From: Bradyrhizobium algeriense
GTDB lineage: Bacteria > Pseudomonadota > Alphaproteobacteria > Rhizobiales > Xanthobacteraceae
Assembly (NCBI RefSeq): GCF_003062295.1
Contig: NZ_PYCN01000001.1
Coordinates: 826,001-890,000, forward strand
DNA length: 64,000 nucleotides
Direction: 5' to 3'
The notes below the pieces were generated by a model that worked only from the letters and a program-made list of their open reading frames with translations, was not told the DNA's origin and did not search any database. The position numbers and the translations under genes were made by a program. Positions 47,248 to 57,383 of this stretch are shown piece after piece; position 1 is the first letter of the stretch; each line of letters starts with the position of its first letter.

Positions 47248-48330
47248 ATGACCGACCTAGTTCAACTCGAATCCGAAATCCTCGGCCAGATCGCCGCTGC
47301 CGGCGATGAAGCAGCCCTTGAAGCCGTGCGCGTGGCAGCGCTGGGCAAGAAGGGCTCGATCTCGGCATTGCTCGCCACGCTCGGCAAGATGTCGCCGGAC
47401 GAACGGAAGACGCACGGCGCCGCCATCAATCTCGCCAAGGACAAGGTGACCCAGGCGCTTTCCGCGCGCCGCGACATCCTGAAATCGGCGGCGCTCGATG
47501 CCCGGCTTGCTTCGGAAACCATCGACGTCACTCTGCCGCTGCGCGAGGCGCCCGCGGAATCCGGCCGCATCCATCCGCTGAGCCAGGTGTTCGAGGAGGT
47601 CAACACGATCTTCGCCGACATGGGATTTGCGATTGCCGAAGGTCCCGATATCGAGACCGACGATTACAACTTCACAAAACTGAATTTCCCCGAGGGCCAT
47701 CCGGCACGGGAGATGCACGACACCTTCTTCTTCAACCCGAAGGAGGATGGCTCGCGCATGCTGTTGCGCACGCATACGTCGCCGGTGCAGGTGCGCACGA
47801 TGTTGAGCCAGCAGCCGCCGATCCGGGTGGTCTGCCCGGGCCGCACCTATCGCATCGATTCGGATGCGACGCATACGCCGCAGTTCCATCAGGTCGAGGG
47901 CCTCGTCATCGACAAGGGCTCGCATCTCGGCCACCTCAAATGGATCCTGCACGAGTTCTGCAAGGCGTTCTTCGAGGTCGACCACATCAACATGCGGTTC
48001 CGCCCGTCGTTCTTCCCGTTCACCGAGCCCTCCCTCGAGGTCGACATCCAGTGCCGGCGTGACAAGGGCGAGATCCGCTTCGGCGAAGGCGAGGACTGGC
48101 TCGAGATTCTCGGCTGCGGCATGGTGCACCCGAACGTGCTGCGCGCCTGCAACATCGATCCCGACGTCTATCAGGGCTTCGCCTGGGGCATGGGCCTCGA
48201 CCGCATCGCGATGCTGAAATACGGCATCGCCGATCTCAGGCAATTGTTCGACAGCGACGTCCGCTGGCTCAATCACTACGGCTTCAAGCCGCTCGACGTC
48301 CCGACGTTGGCGGGGGGATTGAGCACGTGA
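47248..48330 (+). CDS. pheS: Phenylalanine-tRNA ligase alpha subunit
   Basis: 360 residues. Catalytic subunit. N-terminal coiled coil (~1-80), class II core from ~105 with motif 2 [10 protein letters not shown] and motif 3 [10 protein letters not shown] near the end. Forms a heterotetramer with PheT. Confidence 0.97.
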   Translation: MTDLVQLESEILGQIAAAGDEAALEAVRVAALGKKGSISALLATLGKMSPDERKTHGAAINLAKDKVTQALSARRDILKSAALDARLASETIDVTLPLREAPAESGRIHPLSQVFEEVNTIFADMGFAIAEGPDIETDDYNFTKLNFPEGHPAREMHDTFFFNPKEDGSRMLLRTHTSPVQVRTMLSQQPPIRVVCPGRTYRIDSDATHTPQFHQVEGLVIDKGSHLGHLKWILHEFCKAFFEVDHINMRFRPSFFPFTEPSLEVDIQCRRDKGEIRFGEGEDWLEILGCGMVHPNVLRACNIDPDVYQGFAWGMGLDRIAMLKYGIADLRQLFDSDVRWLNHYGFKPLDVPTLAGGLST

Positions 48331-48415
48331 ACGCCGCCGAGACTGCCGTTGCGGAGAGCGCCCCCACCCTGACCCTGCCCCGCGCGCGGGAGAGCGGACA
48401 AGAGAAGCAAACACC

Positions 48416-50824
48416 ATGAAATTCACGCTCTCCTGGCTGAAGGAACATCTCGACACCGACGAGCCGCTGGAAAAGCTGGCCGACAAGCTCACCATGATCG
48501 GGCTCGAGGTCGAGAACATCGAGGACAAGGCGAAGGCGCTGGCGCCGTTTTCGATTGCGCGGGTGATTTCCGCCGAGCAGCATCCGAATGCGGATCGCCT
48601 GCGCGTGTGCATGGTCGATACCGGCGACGGCGGCGCACCGGTGCAGGTGGTATGCGGAGCACCGAATGCGCGCGCCGGGCTCGTCAGCGTGTTTTCGCCG
48701 CCCGGCACCTTCATCCCCGGCAAGAACATCACGCTCGGCGTCGGCACCATCAGAGGCGTCGAAAGCCGCGGCATGCTGTGCTCGGCGGCTGAGCTTGAGA
48801 TTTCCGAGGACCATGACGGCATCATGGAGCTGCCGGCGGATGCGCCCGTCGGCAAGGGCTATGCCGAATGGGCCGGCCTCGGCGATCCCGTGCTCGAAAT
48901 CAATCTGACGCCGAACCGCCAGGACTGCACCGGCGTGCACGGCATCGCGCGCGATCTCTCCGCCGCCGACATGGGCAAGCTCATCGAGCCCGGTATCAAG
49001 CCGGTCAAGGGTGAATTCCCCTGTCTGGTGAAGGTTGCGGTGGAAGACGCTACGCTGTGTCCGGGCTTTGCGCTGCGGCTGGTGCGCGGCGTCAAGAACG
49101 GCCCCTCCCCCGAGTGGCTGCAGAAGCGGCTGACCTCGATCGGGCTGCGCCCGATCAATGCACTGGTCGACATCACCAATTTCATGACCTACGACCGCGC
49201 CCGGCCGCTCCACGTGTTCGACGCCAGGAAGGTGAACGGCAATCTCACCGTGCGCCGCGCCAAAGACAGCGAAAGCCTGCTGGCGCTCGACGGCCGCACC
49301 TACGCGCTCGATCCCTCGATCTGCGTGATCGCGGACGAGCACGGCGTCGAATCGCTGGCCGGCATCATGGGCGGCGAGACGTCCGGCTGCGACGAGAACA
49401 CCACCGACGTGCTGATCGAATCGGCGCTGTGGAACGAGATCAACATCGCGCAGACCGGCCGCAAGCTCGGCATCAATTCGGATGCGCGATATCGGTTCGA
49501 GCGCGGCGTCGATCCGGCCTTCATGGTGCCGGGGCTCGAGCTTGCGACCAAACTCGTCATGGAGCTCTGCGGCGGCACGCCATCGGAGAACGTGGTCATC
49601 GGTAACGCCTTCGGCGAGGACCGTATCATCGACTTCCCGCTGAGCGAGGTCAAACGTCTGGCGGGAATCGAAGTGTCGCTGGTCGAGATGCGGCGCATTC
49701 TCGGCCATCTCGGCTTCATGGTCGCCGGCAGCGGCCCGGTGGTGAAGGTCGCTGTCCCCTCATGGCGCACCGATGTGCACGGCAAGGCCGACATCGTCGA
49801 GGAGATCGTGCGCATCGTCGGCGTCGACAAGGTGCCGATGACGCCGTTCGAGCGCAGCGACGACGCCCGCAAGCCGGTGCTGACCACGATCCAGAACCGC
49901 ACCCGCCGCGCCAAGCGCACGCTGGCGGTGCGCGGCATGGTGGAGGCCGTGACCTGGTCGTTCATTTCCAAACCGCACGCCGAATTGTTCGGCGGCGGAC
50001 AGGCTGAGCTCTCGCTCGCGAACCCGATCGCCTCCGACCTCTCCGACATGCGGCCGAGCCTGCTGCCGGGCCTCGTCGCCGCGGCGCAGGCCAACGCCAA
50101 CCGCGGCTATCAGGACGTCGCGCTGTTCGAGGTCGGCCAGATCTTCAAGGGCGACAAGCCCGAGAACCAGTTCGTTGCGGCCTCAGGCGTGCGCCACGGC
50201 TTTGCGTCCTCGAAAGGCATGGGTCGTCATTGGTCGGGCTCTGCCATATCAGATGCGCTCGATGCCAAGGCCGATGCGTTCGCCGTGCTCGCGGCCGCCG
50301 GCGCGCCGATGCAGGCGCTGCAGATCGTGCCGGGCGGCGCGAGCTGGCTGCATCCCGGCCGCTCCGGCACCATCCAGATCGGGCCGCAGAATGTGCTGGG
50401 CTATTTCGGCGAGCTGCATCCGCGTACGCTGGAAGCGCTCGGCGCCGACGGCCCCCTGGTGGCGTTCGAAGTCATCCTCGACCGCATTCCCGACGCCAAG
50501 AAGAAGCCGACCCGCGCCAAGCCGCTGCTCGAACTCTCCGCGTTCCAGCCGGTGTCGCGTGACTTTGCCTTCATCGTCGATCGCGGCGTCAAGGCCGGCG
50601 ACATCGTGCGTGCGGCGCAGGGCGTGGATAAGAAGCTGATCACGGATGTGACGGTGTTCGACGTCTACGAAGGCAAGGGCATCGATCCCGACAAGAAGTC
50701 GATCGCGATTGCCGTGACGATCCAGCCGCGCGAAAAAACCCTGACGGACCAGGAGATCGACGCAGTGGCGGCGAAGATCGTGGCCGAGGTGACAAAGAAG
50801 ACCGGCGGCACGTTACGGGCATGA
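48416..50824 (+). CDS. pheT: Phenylalanine-tRNA ligase beta subunit
   Basis: 802 residues. Domains in order: N-terminal helix ([14 protein letters not shown]), OB tRNA-binding domain (~40-150, VVCGAPNAR), B3/B4 editing domain (~210-395), B5 (~400-475), class II-like core, and the C-terminal anticodon-binding FDX-ACB domain (~708-802, [17 protein letters not shown]). About 86 bases after pheS. Confidence 0.97.
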   Translation: MKFTLSWLKEHLDTDEPLEKLADKLTMIGLEVENIEDKAKALAPFSIARVISAEQHPNADRLRVCMVDTGDGGAPVQVVCGAPNARAGLVSVFSPPGTFIPGKNITLGVGTIRGVESRGMLCSAAELEISEDHDGIMELPADAPVGKGYAEWAGLGDPVLEINLTPNRQDCTGVHGIARDLSAADMGKLIEPGIKPVKGEFPCLVKVAVEDATLCPGFALRLVRGVKNGPSPEWLQKRLTSIGLRPINALVDITNFMTYDRARPLHVFDARKVNGNLTVRRAKDSESLLALDGRTYALDPSICVIADEHGVESLAGIMGGETSGCDENTTDVLIESALWNEINIAQTGRKLGINSDARYRFERGVDPAFMVPGLELATKLVMELCGGTPSENVVIGNAFGEDRIIDFPLSEVKRLAGIEVSLVEMRRILGHLGFMVAGSGPVVKVAVPSWRTDVHGKADIVEEIVRIVGVDKVPMTPFERSDDARKPVLTTIQNRTRRAKRTLAVRGMVEAVTWSFISKPHAELFGGGQAELSLANPIASDLSDMRPSLLPGLVAAAQANANRGYQDVALFEVGQIFKGDKPENQFVAASGVRHGFASSKGMGRHWSGSAISDALDAKADAFAVLAAAGAPMQALQIVPGGASWLHPGRSGTIQIGPQNVLGYFGELHPRTLEALGADGPLVAFEVILDRIPDAKKKPTRAKPLLELSAFQPVSRDFAFIVDRGVKAGDIVRAAQGVDKKLITDVTVFDVYEGKGIDPDKKSIAIAVTIQPREKTLTDQEIDAVAAKIVAEVTKKTGGTLRA

Positions 50825-50830
50825 TGCCGC

Positions 50831-51601
50831 ATGAACCCTGCGGCGCTCATTCCGGCTGACGTCAGCCTCAACGCGGCAATCGCGATCTGCGCGGTCGCCT
50901 TCGTCTCGGGGACGGCGCGCGGTTTTTCCGGCTTCGGCGCCGCGCTGATCTTCATGCCGCTGGCGAGCTCGATCGCCGACCCGCGGCTCGTGGCCGCGCT
51001 GCTCCTGATCATCGATTTCGTCGCCGCCGCGCCGCTGCTGCCGGGCGCGTGGCAAAAGGCCGATCGCAAGGCGACCGCCATCATGGTGACAGGCGCGCTG
51101 ATCGGCGTCCCCATCGGCACCTATTTCCTCAGCCGGCTCGAACCCGTGACGACGCGCTGGATCATTTCCGGCTTCGTCTTCGCACTGCTGTTGCTGTTGC
51201 TGTCGGGCTGGCGCTACCGCGGCAAGGACCACGCGGCGGTCTCGGTCGGCATCGGCGGGCTATCCGGCTTTTGCAGCGGGCTCGCCCAGACCGGCGGTCC
51301 ACCGATCGTCGGCTACTGGCTCGGCCGCCCCATCCCGTCCGTCATTGCCCGCGCCAATATTTTTCTGTTCTTCGGCGCGTCGGATTTCTTTTCCGCCGTC
51401 AGCTACGCCGCGGCCGGACTGATCACGATCGATGCGATCAAGTTCTCGCTGGTCGTCGGCCCGGTCTATGCCGTCGGCGTCTGGTTCGGCGCCTCGCTGT
51501 TCGGCAAGGCCAGCGAAGCCGTATTCCGCGCGATTTGCTACGCGCTGATTGCGGCCGCAGTGATCTTCGGCCTGCCGGCGCTGGATGGCGTGCTGCGCTG
51601 A
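50831..51601 (+). CDS. TauE/SafE-family permease
   Basis: 256 residues, eight hydrophobic spans. TauE/SafE proteins export sulfite, sulfoacetate or similar anions. The internal repeat is visible: GFSGFGAALIF in the first half and GFCSGLAQTGGPPIVGYW in the second. It starts 6 bases after pheT, with an ATG at 50831; not expected to be functionally linked. Substrate unknown. Confidence 0.85.
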   Translation: MNPAALIPADVSLNAAIAICAVAFVSGTARGFSGFGAALIFMPLASSIADPRLVAALLLIIDFVAAAPLLPGAWQKADRKATAIMVTGALIGVPIGTYFLSRLEPVTTRWIISGFVFALLLLLLSGWRYRGKDHAAVSVGIGGLSGFCSGLAQTGGPPIVGYWLGRPIPSVIARANIFLFFGASDFFSAVSYAAAGLITIDAIKFSLVVGPVYAVGVWFGASLFGKASEAVFRAICYALIAAAVIFGLPALDGVLR

Positions 51602-51612
51602 CGAGCGAGCTG

Positions 51613-51696
51613 CGTAGGATGGGTAGAGCGAAGCGAAACCCATCAATCCCTAGCGTGGAGGCATGATGGGTTTCGCTTCGCTCTACCCATCCTACG
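51613..51696. repeat. Palindrome CGTAGGATGGGTAGAGCG / CGCTCTACCCATCCTACG
   Basis: Outer arms of about 30 bases are near-perfect inverted repeats, with a 24-base centre. Another Bradyrhizobium-type extragenic repeat. Its right arm supplies the TAG stop of the next gene. Confidence 0.88.
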
Positions 51697-52369
51697 GCAC
51701 TGTATCCATCACCAGATCGCAATACGCATAGCCATCACGCTCGACGCGTTCGCCTGTCGTGACCGCAAGCCGCCCCGAAAACATCGGCCCCGCCACCACG
51801 CAGGTGTGAAACTCGCCGTTCTCGCCGCAAGCGTCGACGCCTTCGGGCAAATCGGCCAGCAGCGCCGCATCGAACTTGCGGCCGGCAAACGCCGCCGGCA
51901 ACTGCTTCAGATCGACGGTGGCGATATGCGCCTCCAGCCCGCTCGCGATCATCGCCTGCGCCAGGCCCAGTGTAGGTCGCTCCCACAGTGGAAACACCGG
52001 CGTGATGCCGGTACCTGCAAGCTTCTGTTCGCGGTAGGCGCGGATATCCGCCAGAAACAGATCGCCGAAGATCATGTACGTGATGCCGTCAGCGACGGCC
52101 TGCGCGATCGCCTCGCCCATCCGCGCCTCATAGATCTCGTTCGGACAGGGATAGGGAATCGGCACGATTCGCTGCGGCAGGCCTGCGGCCTTGCATTGCG
52201 CCTGCAATATCTCCTGCCGCACGCCGTGGATCGATACCCGGCCGAACGTCTCGGTCACCGTGGTCAGCGCGCCAACGACTTCGAACTCTCCCCCGCGCGC
52301 AACCTCATGCAGCGCAAAGGCCGAATCCTTGCCGCTCGACCAGGAGATCAGTGCTTTCGGGCGTGTCAT
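51692..52369 (-). CDS. PP-loop ATPase, Dph6 / diphthine-ammonia ligase-like
   Basis: 225 residues. ATP pyrophosphatase loop SWSSGKDSAFAL near residue 10, then GDLFLADIRAYREQ and GENGEFHTCVV, matching the family of archaeal/eukaryotic Dph6. Bacteria lack diphthamide, so the substrate here is unknown. Its ATG shares a base with the stop of the amine oxidase gene (TGATG). The TAG stop lies in the adjacent repeat. Confidence 0.85.
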   Translation of the reverse strand: MTRPKALISWSSGKDSAFALHEVARGGEFEVVGALTTVTETFGRVSIHGVRQEILQAQCKAAGLPQRIVPIPYPCPNEIYEARMGEAIAQAVADGITYMIFGDLFLADIRAYREQKLAGTGITPVFPLWERPTLGLAQAMIASGLEAHIATVDLKQLPAAFAGRKFDAALLADLPEGVDACGENGEFHTCVVAGPMFSGRLAVTTGERVERDGYAYCDLVMDTVP

Positions 52370-53772
52370 CAGTTGATCGAGGATCCCTGCCCGCGCCGCC
52401 GCTGCTTCGCCGGCCGCGCTTCCGGCTCGGGATCCCTCAATGCACCACCGATCCGCCGCAACGCCGCTTCCGCAGCGCGCTCGCCGCTTTCCCAGGCGCC
52501 GTCGATCGTACCCCACAGCGTTTCATGGGTGGCCTCGCCGGCCAGATAGATGCAGCCGAACGGTTCGGCCAAAGCCTTTCGCGACGACTGCCCGCCGGGC
52601 CCGGCCGCCGACATCGCGCCGAGCGCGAACGGCGCGGCGTTCCAGCGCGTCGCGCTCGATTTCCTCACCGCTGCCGCAGCCTCGCTGCCGTACAGTTTCG
52701 TCAGCCATTCCATCGCGAACGCCACCATGGCCTTCTCGCCCTGCGCGGAGAGATCGCGGCCGAACGAACCGCCGACGTCGATCGTGCAGAGAGACGACCC
52801 GCCGATATTGGCTGATATCAGCGCTGTCTTCGTCGAATTGTTCTGCTCGATGACGACGTCGTCACGGGCGAGGCCCAGCGGATTGCCCGCCATCTGCAGT
52901 GCGATCCGGTCGTAGCTGCCGAGGCTCAGTTTCGAAGCCGCATCGAGCACGCGCTTCGGGATATCAGGCGCGAACTTGATGTTGCCGGCGGCCAGCACGT
53001 TGGTCGACGCAGTGACCACCGCGGCACGCGCGGTGATTCTTCCCGCCGGCGTTTCCACGCTGACATCGCGGTTGCTCCAGACAATGCGATTGGCCGGTGT
53101 CGACAGCGACAGCGGCACCTGCTCGCCGAGCTTTGCGATCAGCGTGCCCAATCCCTGACGACAGCCGATCGCGGTATTGCGATCCTGTGCGCGGGCTTTG
53201 TCGCCGACGGAGACATCTTTCAAATCCTTGCCCGCGAAACTGGCGCCCAGCACAAATTCCACCGTGTCGGCCCAGTCGCCGAGGTCCTTCGGCAGCACGG
53301 AGGCACAGGAGACGTCGAACCGCCGCGCGGCGTCGTCGATCGCGCGGTTGGCGCGAACCAGCGCGGCGAGAAATTGCTCGGTCTCGCCGGCGCGGGCGTT
53401 GCGGCGGCCGATGCGGATCTTCTGGCCCGAGGGCGCGGTCGTGATCTCGAGGCCGGCTGCACGCGCCAGCTTGATCATCGGATTGGTCTCGGGATTGTGC
53501 ATCCAGCGCGCGCCGCGATCGAACGGCACCTCGAAGGTCGAACTATCAGTCTGGCAGCGGCCGCCGATCTGGCTCGCCGCCTCCACCACGATCACCTTGC
53601 GGTTCGCCGCCATGATCCGCCGCGCCGCAGCAATGCCGGCCGCACCCGCGCCGATCACTACAACGTCAGCTTCCCGCGGCAACGGCGCGGCCCCCGCACG
53701 CCCCCCGCAAAAAACCGGAATAGCTGCCAGACCTGCGGACGCCGACAGGAAGGTGCGGCGGGTCATTGTCAT
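52369..53772 (-). CDS. FAD-dependent flavin amine oxidase, Tat-type signal
   Basis: 467 residues. N-terminal RRTFLSASAGLAAIP suggests export by Tat. FAD-binding GAGAAGIAAARRI at ~42, VIVVEAASQIGGRC, and the C-terminal IYLAGEATHETLWGTIDGAWESG complete the flavin monoamine oxidase layout. Oxidises an amine to aldehyde and peroxide. Coupled with the PP-loop gene. Confidence 0.88.
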   Translation of the reverse strand: MTMTRRTFLSASAGLAAIPVFCGGRAGAAPLPREADVVVIGAGAAGIAAARRIMAANRKVIVVEAASQIGGRCQTDSSTFEVPFDRGARWMHNPETNPMIKLARAAGLEITTAPSGQKIRIGRRNARAGETEQFLAALVRANRAIDDAARRFDVSCASVLPKDLGDWADTVEFVLGASFAGKDLKDVSVGDKARAQDRNTAIGCRQGLGTLIAKLGEQVPLSLSTPANRIVWSNRDVSVETPAGRITARAAVVTASTNVLAAGNIKFAPDIPKRVLDAASKLSLGSYDRIALQMAGNPLGLARDDVVIEQNNSTKTALISANIGGSSLCTIDVGGSFGRDLSAQGEKAMVAFAMEWLTKLYGSEAAAAVRKSSATRWNAAPFALGAMSAAGPGGQSSRKALAEPFGCIYLAGEATHETLWGTIDGAWESGERAAEAALRRIGGALRDPEPEARPAKQRRRGQGSSIN

Positions 53773-53856
53773 GTCATGGTTTCCGGAACCTGAAAGGAGC
53801 GAGAACAGCTAGCGAACTGTGCCGCATCTCACGTAACGCAGCAACACTCATGGTAA

Positions 53857-53872
53857 ATCAATCATGATTGAT
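53857..53872. promoter_or_regulatory. Perfect 16-base palindrome in a divergent promoter region
   Basis: ATCAATCATGATTGAT lies between the divergent amine oxidase and papain-like genes, 85-90 bases from each start. Suitable as an operator for a dimeric regulator; none is adjacent. Confidence 0.4.
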
Positions 53873-53961
53873 CCGTTTGGCGCATGAACTAAATTGAAAC
53901 GGCTTGCGACCATGATAAGGAGACAAAAAAAGCGGGAGAAAAGCCGCTCTGGGGGAGTTTC

Positions 53962-54963
53962 ATGGGCGTAATGCTCGATACGATCGGCCAGGTGATTGCG
54001 GGCTACCTGCAGAAGGAAGTCCCGGGCTATGAGCCGTTCACGCCCAGCGACCCCGAGCATCTGCGCGGCGTCATCGAGCCCGGCGACGTGCTGCTGGTCG
54101 AAGGCAACAACCGCATCTCCGGCATCATCAAATACCTGACACAGTCCACCTGGTCGCACGGTGCGCTTTACGTCGGCCCGGTCGACGGCGCGTTCGAACC
54201 CGATGGCGAGCCGCACGTCCTGATCGAGGCCAATATCGGCGAAGGCGTGACCTCGGCGCCGCTGTCGAAATATTATCCCTATCACACCCGGCTCTGCCGC
54301 CCGATCGGCCTGTCCTATGAGGACCGCACCACGGTGTGCCGCTACGCCATAAACCGGATCGGCTTCGGCTACGACACCAAGAATATCGTCGACCTGATGC
54401 GTTATTTGATCCCGCTGCCGGTGCCGCAGCGCTGGCGCCGCCGCATGATCGCGTTCGGCTCCGGCGATCCCACCAAAATCATCTGCTCGGCGCTGATCGC
54501 GCAGGCGTTCGACGCCGTGCGCTACCCGATCCTGCCCAAGATCACGCGTGCCGCCTCAAGAAAGGCCCGGCGCGAGATCCTGCATATCCGCGATTCCTCG
54601 CTCTACATGCCGCGCGATTTCGACATCTCGCCCTATTTCGAAATCGTCAAACCCACCATCGTGCACGGCTTCGACTACACGGCCCTGCATTGGGCCGACA
54701 AGCAGAAGCCGCTCCAGGAGGTAGCGGGCGAATTCGGTGTGTTTCCAGAGGTCAAGTCGCCGCCGCTTGTTCCTGAAGAGATTGACCAAGAAGCGCCGTT
54801 TCCGGCTGAGGAAGTGACAATTGCAGAAATGGCAATTGAAGAAGCGACCTGCGAAACGACGATGATCGAACGCGTCACCGTGTCGGAACATTATCTCGCC
54901 GTCGAATACGTGCCGGTCCGCGCGCCGGAGCGGCGCATGAAGCCGCGCGAGATGGTGGCGTAG
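53962..54963 (+). CDS. YiiX-like permuted papain-fold hydrolase
   Basis: 333 residues. Permuted NlpC/P60-type order with the His first: GDVLLVEGNNRISGIIKYLTQ, His66 in TWSHGALYVG, Glu89 in VLIEANIGEG and Cys175 in KIICSALIAQAFD. Such proteins cleave amide bonds in peptides or lipids. No signal peptide. After ~250 comes an extra acidic, Pro-rich tail of ~80 residues. GGGGGAG precedes the ATG. Confidence 0.8.
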   Translation: MGVMLDTIGQVIAGYLQKEVPGYEPFTPSDPEHLRGVIEPGDVLLVEGNNRISGIIKYLTQSTWSHGALYVGPVDGAFEPDGEPHVLIEANIGEGVTSAPLSKYYPYHTRLCRPIGLSYEDRTTVCRYAINRIGFGYDTKNIVDLMRYLIPLPVPQRWRRRMIAFGSGDPTKIICSALIAQAFDAVRYPILPKITRAASRKARREILHIRDSSLYMPRDFDISPYFEIVKPTIVHGFDYTALHWADKQKPLQEVAGEFGVFPEVKSPPLVPEEIDQEAPFPAEEVTIAEMAIEEATCETTMIERVTVSEHYLAVEYVPVRAPERRMKPREMVA

Positions 54964-54975
54964 GGGCAAGAATTC

Positions 54976-55037
54976 GTAGCCCGGATGGAGCCAACGGGGC
55001 GCGCGTTCGCGCGACCCGTTGGCTCCATCCGGGCTAC
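54976..55037. repeat. Short GTAGCCCGG-type palindrome, copy 4
   Basis: GTAGCCCGGATGGAGCCAAC and its mirror enclose GCGCGCGTTCGCGCG. The shortest copy, 62 bases, almost perfectly symmetric. Confidence 0.9.
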
Positions 55038-55045
55038 ACGATTCC

Positions 55046-57247
55046 CTAGAACCTCCCCGCCAGCGTCAGCCGCACCGCCAGCGGCTCGGCCGGATGCACG
55101 TGCCGGTCCGCGACGCCGCCGATCGGCTCGCCCGGCAACCGCGACAGATAGTAATACTCGATCTGGTTGGTCCGCGCGTTGAAAAGATTGAGCACGTCGA
55201 GCTGCAGCCGCAGGCCGTTATCGAATTTGTAGCCTGCGCGCGCATTGAAGATCAGCGACGCTTGCGAACGAACGCTGTCGTCCTCGATCAGGGGGCGCTG
55301 GCCGAAATAACGCCCGCGGAATGCGCCGAACCATCCGCTCTCGCCGCCGAACGTCACGCCGCCGCTCGCCACCCATGCCGGCGCGCCCGGGATAAAATTG
55401 CCCGCGGGGTCGAAATCGGTGAACCGGGCACGGGTATAGGCAAGATCGAGGTCAAGCCGCATCCACGGCAGCACCTGATACTGGCTGATCCACTCGACGC
55501 CGACACGCCGGCTCGGCCGGCTGGCTTCGGTCGTGCCGGCATCGCCGACGAAAAGCAACTCCGAATCGAAATCCAGCACGAACACCGCGAGCGAACTGGT
55601 GAGGCCTTCGACCGCCTTGGTGCGAATGCCAAGCTCGGCGCCCTTCGATCGCACCAATAGCGGCACGCGATCCTGCGGCGTCACCTTGTCGATCGGATCG
55701 ACCGTGATCGTCGCGCCGCGGATATCGTTCGAGTGCAGGCCGTAACCGGCATTGCCGTAGAATTCGGTCCGGTACCACGGCCCCAGCACGAGTCCGGCCT
55801 TGGGGCTCGCCATCGACGCCTGCGCATTGCCGGAATTTTCCGGCGTGTCGCTCAGCACCCTCCCCGCAAAATAGTCCTCGCGGATGCCGACCGTTGTGCG
55901 CAGCCAATCGGTCCAGCGCGCCGTCGTATCGGCCCACAGGCCGATATTGCCTTCCCGCACGCTGTCCTCGCGCACGGTCGAGAGCGTCTCGCGCTGGAAT
56001 GTCTTGAACAGCCCGACCCGGATATCGTCGCCGCGCGCCTGCAATCCGACGCGGGTCTGCGTCTCGATGCCGGCGACGCGCAGGTCGAAGGCGTGGCTGG
56101 CGTTGAGCCCATAGACCATGCGCCGGTCCATCTGGCTGAACTGATCGCCATTGACGGGGTCGTCGAGAAAATAGGTGAAGTTGTTGTAGAGCCGCAGCGA
56201 AGAGTTGACCGCATAGGCGTTGATCTTGCTCTGTCCGTATTCGCTCGAGTGCGCCCAATTGCTCGACAGCGAGAAGCGGCTCGACGTGCCGCCATCCGTC
56301 GGATCGAGCGTACCGAGCCGGCCGATCAGGCCCTGGTCGATGGCGCGTTGCGCCACCTGATCGGTCGAATTCCAGCCGTTGGAATAGGCCATCGCCGACA
56401 GCGTGAACCCGTCAGTGGCGGTGCCCTGGCTGTAGCGCAGCACGCCGTTCCGCTTGCGCACATTATCAGGCACGTCCCACGGACCATCATACCCGATACC
56501 CTCGAAGGCGGTGAGCAGCGTGCCGGCGCCCACGGCCGTCGAACCCGCCGCCAGCGCGCGGCGATAGCCAAAACTGCCGAACGTCAGCTCGGCGATGTTC
56601 TCCGGCAGCCCGTTGACATAGTCGATGGCGACGGCGCCTGCGGAGGCGAAGTCGCCCTGGTCGGCGAAGTACGGTCCTTTGCGGACATTGACCGACCGCA
56701 CCAGTTCCGGAATCAGGAAATTGATGTCGGCATAGCCCTGCCCGTGGCCGTGGGTCGGCATGTTGACCGGCATGCCGTCGACGCTGATGGCGAGATCCGT
56801 GCCGTGGTCCAGGTTAAAGCCGCGCAGAAAATACTGGTTGGCTTTGCCCTCGCCGGAATGCTGGGTGATGATCAGCCCCGGCACCACCTCCAGCGCCTCG
56901 CCGACGCGCGAGAAAGGTCGCGCGTTGACTTCCGCACCCGTCACCGTCATCGCGCTGGCAGCGGCCGGCTGAAGATAGGCCGGCCCCGCGCTCGCGGTGC
57001 CTGACGTCACGCCGCCGCTGACCTGCGGTGGAGTGGGCGCGCTCGATTGAACCGCGGATGGATTTCGCGCGGTCTGCTCAGGGCGTGACAGTTTGGTCCG
57101 GTTGCGCGGTCTCGTTTCGGGCGGATTTACCGTCACAGCGGGAAGCTGGCCGGCCCCCGCCGCCACGGCGTTCTGCGCGTCTGCCGGGGACACCGTGACC
57201 AACAGCGATGCGGCCGCGGAAAATGCCCCCCAAGCAGTTTTACGCAA
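55046..57247 (-). CDS. TonB-dependent outer-membrane receptor, candidate nickel/cobalt importer
   Basis: 733 residues. Signal peptide to ~25; TonB-box-like LPAVTVNPP near 35-43; a Pro-rich linker; plug from ~100 (VGEALEVVPGLIITQHSG, YFLRGFNLDHGTDLAISVDGM in part) with a His-containing MPTHGHGQGY; barrel to a C-terminal Phe. The receptor is divergent from nikR with a NikR operator 82 bases upstream of its ATG, so it is probably repressed by nickel. Nickel-regulated receptors of this kind are known in Helicobacter and predicted in rhizobia. The ligand itself is inference. Confidence 0.88.
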   Translation of the reverse strand: MRKTAWGAFSAAASLLVTVSPADAQNAVAAGAGQLPAVTVNPPETRPRNRTKLSRPEQTARNPSAVQSSAPTPPQVSGGVTSGTASAGPAYLQPAAASAMTVTGAEVNARPFSRVGEALEVVPGLIITQHSGEGKANQYFLRGFNLDHGTDLAISVDGMPVNMPTHGHGQGYADINFLIPELVRSVNVRKGPYFADQGDFASAGAVAIDYVNGLPENIAELTFGSFGYRRALAAGSTAVGAGTLLTAFEGIGYDGPWDVPDNVRKRNGVLRYSQGTATDGFTLSAMAYSNGWNSTDQVAQRAIDQGLIGRLGTLDPTDGGTSSRFSLSSNWAHSSEYGQSKINAYAVNSSLRLYNNFTYFLDDPVNGDQFSQMDRRMVYGLNASHAFDLRVAGIETQTRVGLQARGDDIRVGLFKTFQRETLSTVREDSVREGNIGLWADTTARWTDWLRTTVGIREDYFAGRVLSDTPENSGNAQASMASPKAGLVLGPWYRTEFYGNAGYGLHSNDIRGATITVDPIDKVTPQDRVPLLVRSKGAELGIRTKAVEGLTSSLAVFVLDFDSELLFVGDAGTTEASRPSRRVGVEWISQYQVLPWMRLDLDLAYTRARFTDFDPAGNFIPGAPAWVASGGVTFGGESGWFGAFRGRYFGQRPLIEDDSVRSQASLIFNARAGYKFDNGLRLQLDVLNLFNARTNQIEYYYLSRLPGEPIGGVADRHVHPAEPLAVRLTLAGRF

Positions 57248-57328
57248 CGCTCATGCCCCGCATGATAACTGCTACAATCGGCGCGCGACCGCATCAGTTC
57301 GACTTACCCGGCGCTTCACGCTAGCAAG

Positions 57329-57364
57329 CGCAGTATGACGATACAATAGAAATATCATACTGCG
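57329..57364. promoter_or_regulatory. NikR operator
   Basis: GTATGA, 16 bases, TCATAC: exactly the NikR consensus and spacing. Arms extend to ten perfect pairs (CGCAGTATGA / TCATACTGCG). It lies between the receptor ATG (57247) and nikR ATG (57384), and can serve both. Confidence 0.9.
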
Positions 57365-57383
57365 CGAGGACGGAAAATTTGGG

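Noticed and set aside
47257..48855. 532-codon minus-strand frame opposite pheS and pheT
   Set aside because: Crosses the gap between two tRNA-synthetase genes and has no protein family features.
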